Origin: Byssochlamys sp. IMV 00236
Lineage: Eukaryota > Ascomycota > Eurotiomycetes > Eurotiales > Thermoascaceae
NCBI GenBank assembly: GCA_001931875.2
Contig: MSJH02000137.1
Coordinates: 186,001-250,000, forward strand
Length of the DNA: 64,000 nucleotides
Direction of reading: 5' to 3'
The notes under the pieces are model-generated. The model saw nothing but the letters and a program-made list of their open reading frames with translations. It had not been told where the DNA came from and searched no databases. How positions within the stretch are numbered: position 1 is the first letter of the stretch; every line of letters starts with the position of its first letter. Made by a program: the position numbers and the translations under genes. This document shows, piece by piece, positions 49,230 through 61,759 of the stretch.

Positions 49230-52200
49230 AGTTTTAGCTTATTTAAATAGTAATAATAAAAATTTATAATAATTTCCTAAGTATACTATAAGTAATATAT
49301 AGATTTTTTAATTAAATTATTATAACCTATTTATTTAATAATATATTATAGTTAGGGGCTTCTATAGTTATAATATTTCTATTAAAAGTTTAAAATATCT
49401 TTAATAACTTATTTCTTAAGGCTATTAACTTTAATAAGTAATAGCAAGGGCTATTTTTATTTAAGTATAAAGTTTTTAATAATAGGGCAGAGCAGACTAA
49501 TATTAAATATAAGATAGATATATATTAAGATAGGCAGGTTAAGCTAATAGGTATATAGGCTAATAACCTTAATAATATAGAATAGGCTAAGATTCTTCTA
49601 GTTAAGCTTTTTCTAGAGACGCTAAGTATAAATATTCTAAATATTTAATTAAATAAACTATTCTATATAATAGTAGCGGGCTAAGATTTAATAATAATTA
49701 GTTTATTTTTTATAATAGGCTTAAGCAATATAAATCTAGATATAGATATAATTTATAATATCTTATATTTTTTTAATAAAGGCTTTAGCGTCTTTAACAG
49801 CAGGCTAGTTTATAGGCTAAATAGGCTTAAATCCTATATAAGAATAGAACCTATAATTAATAAAAAAGGGTAATACTTTAATAATCTCAGAATAATAGGA
49901 GTTTAATATAAACTTAGCTAAAAATAGTTAGTTAACCTAATTATCTTGCAGGTAGCTAATATAAGCACGCAGGTATTATTTTAAGATAGTATTTATCCTT
50001 TTAGTTTAATTATTAGTCTTAAGATAATAAGCAGTAAATAGTAAGTTTATAATATTTAAATATTAAATTAAATATTTCTAAAAAACAATAATAAACTAAA
50101 AACCTTAATTAAATATTATAATCTTTAGTAGCCTATAAAGCTTCTATATATAATAAATATATAATTATATTACTCCTTTAATATTGCAGATAGCTTAATA
50201 AGAAATAAAATACCTTATCTTTATAAGTTAGTCTATAGTAACTAGTATAGTATTATAATCTTAATAAGATATAAGTCTAATAATAAAATCTATTAAGATA
50301 TCTTATTAAAAGTATTTAGGGATAAGAAGCTAGTATAAGACCCTTTAGCGGCCTTTATTTAAGGGTATAATATAATAGTAGATATAGCAGTTCTAGGTCT
50401 AGTAATTTATATATTAATATATATTTAGCTAGTAGTACTCTTATAAGATTAAATTATAAAGCTTATATTTTCTAGGGTATTTAAATATATATTTATTATA
50501 ATATTCTTATAACAGGTAGGCTTTTAGCTTATTATAATTAAGAATATATAGGTAGTTTTTATAATATAAATATCTTTTTCTTTACTAGTAATTAGCTAGC
50601 GTAATCTTAGGATAATAATTAGCTTTATAGTCTAAGACTTATAGAATAGACTATATTAGGTTATTAAATAGGTAAGCTATATCTAGTAAGTCTTTAATAT
50701 TAAATAAATACTTTAGTTTATTAAATATAGCAGGAGAACTTAGCTAATTTTATTTAATAAGTAGGGCTGCTTCTTTAATAGGCAGAATAATCTTTTTAAT
50801 ATGCTAGATTATCTTTTTAGCAGGCTAAATAATCTTAATAAACTAGTTAGGCGGTAGGGTGAACTAGATAAGTTCTTTAGGCTAAATAGTTTAACTTCTT
50901 AGAGTAAATTAAGCAGGTATTCCTATAAATTTAGTAAGATTTCTAGCCTTTTAAGCTATTAGGTTAGTGAAGCAGATATATTTTATTACTTAACTCCTAA
51001 TAATAGCTTCTAGCTTTAGGGATCTTTAGATCTATAGGTTAAGGTTCTTTTTTTTTAAGACTATTTAACTTTAGTGCTGTAGCTATTTATTCCCCTTTTT
51101 AAAAAGATTCTCTAATCTCTTAGTTAAGGTATTAGGCTTTACTTTTTATTTTTTAGGATAATATATAATTTAGAAATTAAACTAAGATAGAAACTTAGAC
51201 TAATAGGCCTATTGCTGGTTCAACAGCTTAATTAATATAAAGTATTTTAGATTATAATAGTCTATAATAACTTTAATTAGTAATAGTATATCTTTAAGCT
51301 TAAGGCGCTACTTTTTAAAGCAGCGGACAATTATTAATAGTTCTTTATTATAAATCTTATAATTATATTCTATAGTAAAAAGCTTCTTTAAAAAAAATAT
51401 AATAAGATATAGGATTCTGTTATTATTATATTAGGATATAACTCTAGCTAATATATAGTTATTATTAGTTAGATAAGTTAATTTTAACTATAACCTTATA
51501 GGTCTAGTTAAATAGCTTTAAGATTAAGGCTTAAATAAATGTTTTTTTTAGAGCTTTAAAATTAGACTAATAGGCGGGTATCTAATTAAAGGGAACTTTT
51601 TTTTAGGTTAAGTTTATAAGTAATATAATTATTTTAAAAAAATTATAAATAAACTGGCAATAAAAGTTACTAAACCTAATAAAAGCTTATATATTAATTA
51701 TATAGGTTAGGGTCTTTTATTTAGCAATTATTTTTATCTTATTTAAGTTTATCTTAATATAGTCCTGGCTAATAATAATGCCTAAAAACTTAGTCTCTAA
51801 AATAATAAACTTATATTTCTGGATTTTTATATATAAATTTACTTTATATAGCTTCTATAAGATAGCACAGATATATTAAATATATTTAAAATAAATTATG
51901 CTATATATTAGGATATTATTAAGATATGTAATATAAAAGATATTAAGGTAATCTTGCAGGATATTATTAATAAACTATTAAAATATTACTAGTATTCTTA
52001 TTAAGCTAAATAATATTATTAATAATTTAAATAGGCTAAGTTAAGTGCAGAAGGCAGTTAGGTATTTTTATCCCTTTTTAATATAAAGATTATTAAATAT
52101 AGAAATAATATTAATCTTTATAAAGTACTTTATTCCTTTTAAGTTATTTAGGGTCTTTTTAATTAAGAGTAAAGAATATTAGTCTTTAATAATTATTATA

Positions 52201-53100
52201 TTTAGGGCTTAATAATCTATATAGATCTGTATTCTTCTATCGGGCTTTTTAATAAATAAAATTGAGAATATAGTAAGCAATAAGCTTAAGTAAATAAATC
52301 TTTTTTTTAGGTTTTTTTTAATCTATTTCTTTAGGACCTTTAATTTATCTTAAGATATAATATATAGGGGTTTAAAGGGGAGTAACTTCCTCTCTAGCAG
52401 CTTAATATTATAGTTATAAAAATAATATAATAGTAGGTGCTCAGCCTCCTTAAGAAAAAAGATATTAATATAATCTTTAAACTCCTTAAGTAATAGGCGA
52501 GCAGGGTCTTCTTCTTAAATTTATTTAATCTTTAAAGCAGTATCTAGGTCTTCTAGAGTAATTATAAATATCTAGGTATTTTTTTAAGTATAGGCAGAAT
52601 AGGCGGCTAGAGAAATAAAGGCTATATTTTTTTTTCTAATCTTTTAAGTCTTAGGGATAAGTATTAGGGTAAAGCTTTTAGGGGGATATTATATAGAGTA
52701 GGTATCTTAGTTAGCTTTAAAAATATATTATAGTTTTCCTAATAATAATTACTATTAAAAATAATATTATAGGTAATAAATTATAAATATAGGTTATAAT
52801 ATTTTAATTAGAAAAGTCTTAAGATAATAAAATAGTGCGCTAATTAAATAATATAAAACTTAATATTCTTTTTAAAGTAATTCTTAATTTTTATATTTAT
52901 TTAAATATAGTATATAATCTTCCTATCTTTTAATTCTCTTCTATTAAATATATATAGAGTAATTAGGCTTTTTAAAGAGATAGGCTTTAACTTCTAGTCT
53001 TTAGCCTATTCTTAGTCTATAAACCCTTATCTCTTAGCTTTAATATTAAATAGGGTATAAGTTAGCAGATAAATCTTTTTTTTTCTAATATTATAGGCAG
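49230..53100 (-). pseudogene. Family B copy 2 pol pseudogene
   Basis: Mirror of the copy 1 pol. On the minus strand, chromodomain-like, integrase, RNase H and RT segments appear at the positions predicted from copy 1. The RT block with the conserved AFNNL and KKR remnants is near 52.1-52.0 kb. Many TAA/TAG codons; dead. Confidence 0.8.
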
Positions 53101-54622
53101 TATTATTAATTTTAATTATTATAAGTATTTCTTAAGGTTAATTCTATAAATAGCGGCAGTAGAGATTTAAATAATATATAATTTTTAAGCTTAGCTATAA
53201 TTTACTCTAGGCTTATTTTTTTTACTAAAAACTAGCTAAGGAATAGATTATATAAGTCTAGGAACTAGATTATCTAAGGAATTTAGGGGCGGGGTTTATA
53301 TATAGCTATAGTCTAGATTTTTTAGCAGTTATCTAAGTATAGGTAATCTCTAATATAATATTTTAAAGAGCTATAATAGAAGCAGGCGCTAGTTTTATAA
53401 TATAATAAGCTATATCCTCTCCCGCCTAAGCATCTAGAAATATTTAAATTTATTAAGTTATATAGCTGTGCCGAGGCTAATTTACTTTTTTATATAAGGC
53501 TTTTCTAAGGCTAGTTATTATATCTTATAGCTAGGGCAGGACTTAAAGCAGATAAAGGGGACTAAGTATATTAAATAGGTTTTAAAGCGGCGGTATAAGT
53601 CTTTATAATAAAGGGCTAATTTATAATATACTAGCAGCAGCGATTCTTAAAATTTTATAAGAATTTAATAAATTAGTAATACTTATAACTTAGGGGCTAG
53701 CTATATAATAATATTTTTTAGAATTTTTAATTAATAGCTTACTTAAATAGGGTAAATAATATTTTTTTAGGTATTTTTTTTTAGCGCTAGGCGCTAAAAC
53801 TTAATAAAAAAGATTTTAAATTCTTTATTAATTTAATAAAGGTTAAATAGTTTACTATATATATTATTTATATAATTAGGGTTACTAAACACACACTCTA
53901 AAATATTTAAAATCTCTTAATAATTGCTAAGAATATAGGTCCTATCTCTAATATATAGCAATATTTAAGTATAGGGCGTACTTTTTAAGCGATTAATTAT
54001 ATAGGCTATATAGCTCTAAAGGGTTAGGAATTAGTCTTAATTAATTATTATCTTCTTTTAAATTTAGGCTATAAAGCGCTAAAGGTTCTTTTAGTTGCCT
54101 TTAAATTTATTTAAATTAAAAAATCTTTTAAAAAATTTAAGGGTAAAGGAAGGTATAGCAGTAGGTATTTTAGGCATTTTTATTAAAATAATTATAAGTC
54201 TCTTAGTATTAAGCTTAAGTTTAAATATAATTAGAAATATATTTATAGTAGGTATAATTATATAATAAGCTTAATCCCTTTTAAAAATAGCCTAAACATA
54301 TTATTATTCTTTTTTTTAAAGCTAGGTCTTTTAATATTACTAAATAGCTTTAAGTTTAGTAATTTTTTATTTAAATTTCTATTAAATAATAATAAAGTCT
54401 TACTAAAGCTTTTAGAAGTATACTTTAGCTTAATAGTTTATCTTATTTATAATAGTCTTAGCTTTATTAATATATTTATATACTAAATAATAATACTTAT
54501 ATTATTCTAGCTTATAATTAGTAGTAATATCTTTAATAAACTTATCTAAGGCAGTTAGCAGGAATAGAAGAATTAAGGCAAATATTTTTAATAATATTAA
54601 CTCTTAGGTAGGAGCTATATAG

Positions 54623-54972
54623 TATTAAGGTATAGACTTAAGATACTAGTCAGAATAAATAGAATAAGATAATTAATACTAGAACTAGCTATAGGATCTC
54701 TATCTAGCTAATTTAAACTAAAATAAGCTATTATAGGCAGGCTTAATAAATAAAATATAGTTTAAAAAGCTTAAATTTAGATTAGGCTATATATTAAAGA
54801 TATTTTTATAAGGTTATATAGTTCCTTATATAATCTAGAAGAGTTTTACCTCGCTCTTTTAACTTATATAAGCATTATATAAGTTAGAAGAGTTTAACCT
54901 TACTCTTCTAACTTATATAAGTATTAGCCGGCAGATTTTAAGTAACCTATCTCCTGCGCTGGCACTGTAATA
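54623..54972 (-). repeat. 5' LTR of family B copy 2
   Basis: 350 bp; retains TGTAATA at its plus-strand right end and the CTTATATAAG repeats. Among the least mutated family B LTRs at the GCGCTGGCAC block. Confidence 0.92.
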
Positions 54973-54999
54973 AATATAATATTTATTTAAGCATTTAAT

Positions 55000-57900
55000 T
55001 TCTTAGACTAGCTATAGGTAATCCTATAAAAGATATAATTAAGTATATTTAATAAACTAGATAAAATAAATACTCTCTTAGTTAATCTTATAATAGTATT
55101 TCTAATAAAAGCTCTATAAAAAGGATATAATAGACTAATTTTAGAAATAATATATAAGCTAAGCCTAGAGCGAGTTATAATAAAAGGCGTTATTATTTAT
55201 AGAGATAAGAATACTGCTAATTACCTATAATATATTATTAAATTATATAATATATAAGATAACTATAGCTTTACTAATATCTTAGAAGATTAATAGATAT
55301 AAATACTATTAAAAGAAGGTTAAAAAGCCCGGCTCTTATATTAATCTAAGGTTTACTTATTAAGACTAGTAGATTAAAAGGTTATAGATAATATTTTTAA
55401 TAAGCTTTATAATTTAGGGTATATAGAATAGGCTAATAGCTATATACCTACTAAGTACTTAATATTTATTATTTAGAAAATAGTAGAAAAGAATAGCTAA
55501 TAAATATAAAAAAGGTATATAATTATAGATATTTGCGTATTAAACTAGGAGGCAGAGCTTAATATCTATTCTATCTTACTATAAGAGGAAATTTTAATAA
55601 TAGTAATAAGAAAGCTATTTATCTTAGTCTGTAATATAATCTCTTTTTTTTATTAATAGAGAATATTTTTATTATATTAATTATAACTAGCAGTAGTTAG
55701 CTATTAAGGCTAAGAGATTTTTAATATAGCTATAATAGGATTTTATAATATACCTATTTATATCTAATAAATTATAGACTATTACTTATAGAAGTTTTAG
55801 GAATTTATTTATATTTATATAGATAACCTAATTATAGCATTAAAAACCCTAAATAATTATAAGTAATATTTATATATATTCTTCTCTATAATATAAGAGC
55901 TTAATATTATATTAAATCTTAAAAAGTCCTTTATTAGCTTTCCCTTAATAACACTATTAGATTATTAGGTTAATACCTTTAGTATAGCTAATTTAAAAGA
56001 AAAAATAAAGGCTATAATAGACCTACTCTTCCCTATTATCTTAAAGAATCTTAAGTACTTTCTTACTCTTATAGAATAGTTCTATTAATATATCCTAAGA
56101 TATATAATTATTGCAGGTCCTTTATAAAACCATAAGATATTATTATTATATTTTAGTCTTATTAAGAGTAAGCTGCGCTAGAAATTTATAACTAATACTT
56201 AAATAGACCTTTTAATTAAATAAGAGTTATAATTATTTTAAGAGATTAAATAATATTTTTAGAATTTATCCTTTCTAGCCTATTTCTTACTAGATAAACT
56301 ATTTTATATTAATCTTAATATAGTAGGCGGCTTTAAGGCAGATATATTAAAATATAATCTTAATATAATAGTATATTATTTATGTAATAAAGTATTAATA
56401 GATAAATAGTATCTTTTAGCAGCTAGCCTATTAGCTAAGGCGATATTAAGCAGGTTAAAAATATAGCTAATTCTATTCCTATTAAGATAGTTAAACTTTA
56501 TAAAAATAAGATACTGGCTAATAAAATTAGAGGTTATATATTTAGTATAAATATTTAAGAAGATACACTATTTTATTAAGGCGTTAAAATTAATTATTAT
56601 AATATTTATAGATTATAGCGCTATTTTAATAATAGCTAAGCAGACTATATTAAAATCTAGCTTAATAGAGTAAATAAACTTATATTTAGTCCTTGCAGTA
56701 TAATATATCTAACAATTTAATCTAAACCTTATTTATAAGCTTAGTAAAACTAATATAGTGCTAAATATACTATTATATTTACTATTAGCTATAATAGAAT
56801 TATATACTCCCCTATTAGAAGATATAGAAGATATAAATATCTTTATTACTAATATTAATAATAAGATAAATATTTACTATATCTCCCTAGTTAAGATAAG
56901 CTTTATATTTAAGGAGAAATTAGTAATAGGCTACTAAATAAACTCTAAATAAAATAAAATCTTAAATAACTTATAGAATAAATTAGAGGTAATACTATTA
57001 TATAAGACAGAAAATAGCCTTTTATACTTAGTTAATAAGTATAATAAATATTAATATCTGTATATTCTACAATTAATAGTCCTAGAGATATTATAGCTTA
57101 TCTATAACTAAGTTAATTACCCTAAAATTAACAGAATGCTTAATAGATTAAATGGCTTAGCTATTTATAAGGTGTTTAAGTTAGTATAAGAATATATTAT
57201 CTATTACCCTAAATATATAGTAAATTAGATATAATAATACTAGCTCTTTAAGTTTATATAGCCTATTATAATACCGCCTATTTTATTTAATATATTAATT
57301 ATTAATTTTATTATAGGCCTGCCTAAGATAAGAGACGGCCTTAATTAAGCTATATTAGTAATATGTAAGTTTACTAAGAGAATAATATTTATTCTAGAAA
57401 AAGCTACTTAGACTGCAGCTAATTAAGCAGCCGCCCTATTAAAATATCTATATATTAAGGACTAAAGCTTATTATAAAAAATTATTTTTAATAAAGACTT
57501 TAAGTTTCTATCTAACTTATAGAAGGAATTTTTTAAATACCTAAATATCTAGCTATTATTCTTTATAGTATTTTACCTATAAATAAATAAGCAATTAAAA
57601 TATATAAACTAATAAATAGAAATAGCTCTTAAATATTTTTTTAATATCTTAAATACCCTAATAAATTAGCTCTTAGTATTATTAAGGTTTTAAGAAGCTT
57701 TTAATAGTAATAAAAGCGCGTCTATAAGGCATATATTATATAAGCTAGTATATAGTATTAAGTTATCTATATCTATAGACCTTATATATAATATAGAATT
57801 AGAATAAAGCTTTATATATAAAATTAATATAAGAAAAGCTATAAAAATAGTAGCTATATCGGCTAAGTAATATTATAACTAGTAATACCTTTATATTACT

Positions 57901-58310
57901 TTTATACCTAGTAACTAGGTTTATCTATATCTTTATAAAGGCTATTTAATACCGGTAATAAAGGTATTAGAAAGGAAGCTTTTACAACAATATATTAGAC
58001 CTTTTAAGGTAATTTAATATATAAGAAAACTAGTATATAAGCTGGAGCTATTATTATATTAAAGAGTATATAATATATTTTTAATAATATACTTAGAGCC
58101 GGCTTTACTAAGGGATAATCTCTTTTATAAATAGCTATAACTATCGCTAATATTATATATAAAAGAAGATAATATAGGGACCTATAAAATTAAAAAGCTT
58201 ATAAATAAGCATATTTAATATTATTACTAATATATTATAATAAAATATCTAGTCTAATAAAAGGGCTAAGGACTAGAATATAATACATAGTATAATATTA
58301 ATAATCTTAG
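55000..58310 (+). pseudogene. Family C pol pseudogene (RT C-term, RNase H, integrase, chromodomain)
   Basis: The RT tail at about 55.8-56.0 kb reads VYIDNLIIALKTLNNYKQYL then LNLKKSFISFPLITLLDY, where the family has YxDDIxIFSxT. RNase H-like sequence follows to about 56.5 kb. Integrase at about 57.08-57.8 kb shows IINFIIGLPKIRDGLN and a downstream INKQ block corresponding to the conserved HPQTDGQ motif. A chromodomain (about 58.15-58.3 kb) reads IIIKYLVQQKGQGLEYNT, close to the chromovirus consensus with Trp codons turned to stops. Not functional. Confidence 0.85.
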
Positions 58311-58339
58311 AGACGCGCTAAAGCTAATAAAAAAATATA

Positions 58340-60066
58340 AAAATAAAGTTAGTTCCTTATATTTACTGCTAGAAAAGGGGTTATTAGCTTATTTAGCTAA
58401 TACTAGTAATATTTTACTTACCTTACCTTTACGCTATATTTACAGCTAATTCTAGTAAAGTATTAGCTTAATCTCTCTTATTTAGCATAAATAATTACTT
58501 ATCCTATATAATTATTAAATATTAATATATTAATAAATATCTTTATACTTAATAATAAGGATAAAGGCTATATTATAGTTATGCAATTAAATATATAGCT
58601 AGTAGAATAACCTATTCTATAAAATAGACTAAGATTTTATTATAATATTTAAGCAGAAGAAATATTATAAGACTATAAGGCTAGATAAAAATAGTAGTTC
58701 TTAGACTTAATAAAATATCTAATATTAATATGCTTAATATACGCTACTATAGCAATACTAGTATAATTAAATAATATTCTATAATTCTATTAGTAAATTA
58801 AAATGTATTATTAATATATCTTTAAGGAAAAATATTACTATATTATAATAATAAGATAACCTAGTATTAGTACTAATAGTAGCTATAATAATATTTATTG
58901 CGCTAATAATAAAGTAAGTAATGCAGCTATAAGATTACTATTACCTATTAATATCTTTAATAAGGTATATATTTCTAGCGATAAAAAAATAAGCAATAAT
59001 ATTTATTACACTAATAATAAAGTAAATAATATAGCTATAAAATTACTAGTACCTACTAATATCTTTAATAAGGTTTATATCTCTAGTAATAAAGAAATAA
59101 TTAATAAGAAAAAAATAAATAATAATAAAGAAGCTAGTAATAATAAAGAAATAAATAATTATAAAGAAACTAATTACCCCTTTATTAATAAAGCAGCTAA
59201 TAATATTTATAGCAATAATTACCTTGCTAATAATAAAATAATTAATTTAATCTTAAATATATTAGAATTATAGTTAGAGGAATTATAATTAAAAGAGGAG
59301 ATAATAAATAAAAAGAGATATAATAATCTTATACTAGAAAAGTAAAAAGACTTAGTAGTTTTTAGTATTTTAAAGGACTACTATAATAATATTATTTAGT
59401 TAGGGTAATATTAAATATTCTTATAGTTATAGCTATATTTTATTTTTATATTTATAACTTAAGTTTATAAGGTAGCGCTTAAATACCTTATTTTAATAAA
59501 GCCTTAAGAATTACTTATAGTAGTAGTAGGGATTCTTACTAATAAAGCTAGAAAAAGATATTTTAATAAAAATAAATAATTATACTAATAAAGACTATTA
59601 GTATTATTATATATTATAATACCCCTAAGATTTATTTAATAGCAGGAGAATTAGCTATACTATCTTATAAATAAAAATTGCTAACTTATTAAGTATAATA
59701 ATATTATTTTTTTTTTAGTTTATTACTTTTATAATAGCTTATTAAATCTAATATAATAGTTATACTAAGATTATATCTGCATATTCTAAGTCTAGAAAAC
59801 TATATTTAACTAAGACTATTAGAGATAGAAGCAGGATTAAATTAAATAAGAATAAATAATATTTAAGGATAATTAGAATAGAAATATAACCTATTAGCTA
59901 GTAAAGACTATATAAGCTAATACCTTTAGTATATTAAAAGATAATACCTTTATTATAGAGAAGTAAGATAAATATACTTAGGCTAGGCTAGGCTTATATT
60001 AGAATTTATATTTAGTATTTATTTTTAGTATTTATACTAGCAATAGTATAGACACTATCTTTTTTT
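58340..60066. repeat. 3' non-pol segment of family C
   Basis: About 1.7 kb between the chromodomain and the polypurine tract, with A/T-rich tandem-like stretches near 58.85-59.25 kb (repeated AATAATAAAGAA and TATCTTTAATAAGGT blocks about 130 bp apart). No domain recognised. Confidence 0.5.
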
Positions 60067-60083
60067 AAAAAAAAGGGGGCATT

Positions 60084-60242
60084 TATAATAGAAGAGGTTA
60101 GCATTAATATAATAGGCTATACTGCCTACAGCACTGCCTAAATTATACTAGCAAATAGCTATATCCTTAGCAGTAATAGTACTTAGAGAAACTAACCTTC
60201 TTATATCCTTTATTTAGCCTCGGCTACGCCGGCCTTATTACA
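60084..60242 (+). repeat. 3' LTR of family C
   Basis: 159 bp; less mutated than the 5' LTR, for example GGCTACGCCGGCC is still GC-rich, and the CA terminus is kept. Confidence 0.93.
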
Positions 60243-60247
60243 CTTTA

Positions 60248-61759
60248 AGTATACTATAGCTGCGAGCAGTTAATAAAATAATCTAAACCTAACTAAATAC
60301 TAAAGATAGTAATCTAGAATTAATAAATTATATTAGCACTATAAAAAAAATCGCTATAAATAATATAATAATAACTATTAAGTAAGATATACCTTTAAAA
60401 CTATTTACTAGCTATAGATAAATAAGAGATTAAGTATAAATAAAAATAAAGAGAATTATAGCCTTAGTAAAAGTGCTATAATTACAATAAATAATCCCTA
60501 AGCTAATAAATATAATTATAATACCTAAAATATAAAGGCTTATAATTAATATAAAGATAATTAAATATAATAATAATAATAGAGATAAAAAAGAAAAAGA
60601 ATAGGATAAAAATATAATAAAAGATAAATTATCTTTAAATAAGACAGCAGCAAAAAATAGCACTAACCTAATAAAAGAGATTAGATATTAATAAATAGAT
60701 AAACTAATATAAAATTAAGAATATTAAGAACATTAAGAATACTAAAGCAAAGATTATAAAGAAAAGAACAGAATATTATAAGGCGGTTAAATATAATTAA
60801 CAAGATTAACAGAAATTTAATAGGGTAAACTAGTAGAATACCTAAAGGCAGTTAAGGATAGTTAATAGGGCTGACAAAAATTTGATAGGGTAAACCGGCA
60901 GAATACCTAAAGGCGGTAAAGCACAGAATAACTAATAATATAAGACTTAGACAACGGATAGCCTAAGCCAGCCAATCAGCAAGCCAGAACACAATAGATA
61001 GAAGTTACAACCGGAATATATATAATAGAAAAGCAATAATTCATAGTTGTTGGTTTGTTGTGGCATTTTAAGCACTAGTTGGTACGATTGGGCGCACAGG
61101 CTTGGACTAGGGTTAACTGGTGGCGATGATAGGGCGTAAAATAGTCTCAATAATAGCAGATATTTTCCAGCATGAAACCCCCACAGATTCTTACACTTTG
61201 TATGCGATGTGGCTTTTCGACTCTTTGAAATGATGTAATGCGCGGCTTATAGGGTCGATTGTTTCCGACAGTACTGCTGCTCTAGATATAGTTACAGAAA
61301 CAACTTTATTGATCAGAAATTATGCATAAGAGTGCAGAATTGTAAATCGAAAACGTATAAATACTCCACGGAAGATTGACCAGAAAACGCCTCGTATGTA
61401 CACATAAACAGAAACCCACATGACCCTCGCAGAGCCACGAAGGGAAATCCAAACACCGTCTCCGTCCCCAGGTCCTCTGAATGCTTCGTATGTTTAATAG
61501 AGACCAAAGAAATATTGCAGAACAAGAAGATGAAAATGGGAGGACGCGGACGAAAGCTCATGATCCCTGCATAGATGGCTGACTAGCCACCAGATAATAT
61601 AGCGAAGAAATGAGAATAGGAAAAGACATATAGTTGGCGTATCCCATGACGCTCACCCCGAAGGTACAGAAACCCACACTGTTTGAGCAGTTAAAAGACC
61701 CACGACGATTCAGAGAACCAAGAAACCCGAGCTACCCGCGGGCCAGGTGTTTCTGGTCG
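60248..61759. other. Right edge of the island and 3' flank of the PHO80-like gene
   Basis: Composition returns from AT-rich to normal between about 60.75 and 61.0 kb. It holds a 65-bp tandem repeat (60781-60920). The part from 61.1 kb is ordinary sequence and probably includes the cyclin gene's 3' UTR. Short minus-strand frames here have no family features. Confidence 0.5.
60781..60920. repeat. 65-bp tandem repeat at the island edge
   Basis: The landmark AGGC[G/A]GT[T/A]AA recurs at 60781, 60846 and 60911, exactly 65 bp apart. Two full units align (TAGGGTAAAC at 60821 and 60886), with most differences of the C/T or G/A type. Confidence 0.85.

Larger units (their letters stand above)
48837..54972 (-). 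mobile_element. Family B copy 2, nested in family C (RIP-dead)
   Basis: 6136 bp in opposite orientation to copy 1, with 350-bp LTRs (48837-49186 and 54623-54972). The flanks are a perfect 5-bp duplication, AATAT at 48832-48836 and 54973-54977. The minus-strand polypurine tract is the complement of 49190-49200. RT homology falls at about 52.5-51.7 kb, the position expected from copy 1. Because it interrupts family C's pol, it inserted later than C. Confidence 0.93.
45444..60242 (+). mobile_element. Ty3/gypsy chromovirus, family C, interrupted by family B copy 2
   Basis: 159-bp LTRs of identical length (45444-45602 and 60084-60242) run from T[G/A]TAATAGAAG to CTTATTA[C/T]A. The 5-bp flanks are identical, CTTTA at 45439-45443 and CTTTA at 60243-60247, a perfect target-site duplication. 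A polypurine tract (A-run then GGGGG, 60067-60079) sits just before the 3' LTR and gives plus orientation. The element is split at 48836/54973 by a nested 6.1-kb family B element. Without it the element is about 8.7 kb, with gag-like and protease regions left of the insertion and RT, RNase H, integrase and chromodomain right of it. Confidence 0.93.
22380..60760. repeat. RIP-mutated AT-rich transposon island
   Basis: Roughly 38 kb of sequence made almost wholly of A and T with isolated GC/GCGC remnants. CpA and TpG dinucleotides are nearly gone while TpA is everywhere, and frames are closed by TAA/TAG. This is the signature of repeat-induced point mutation (C to T preferentially in CpA). Buried homology shows the island consists of at least one Helitron and four Ty3/gypsy-type elements, described separately. 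No gene of the host survives inside. The left boundary is gradual over about 500 nt; the right boundary is near 60.8-61.0 kb. Confidence 0.95.

Noticed and set aside
60430..60663. 77-codon hydrophobic minus-strand frame
   Set aside because: Phe/Ile/Leu-rich translation of AT-rich DNA at the island edge; expected from composition.
22380..60760. CRISPR arrays, rRNA genes or a mitochondrial DNA insertion as explanation of the AT-rich island
   Set aside because: No regularly spaced short repeats, no rRNA core motifs, and the recoverable proteins are nuclear transposon proteins with CpA-type mutation.
60947..61150. 67-codon minus-strand frame
   Set aside because: No family features, lies across the composition boundary, no splice or start context support.
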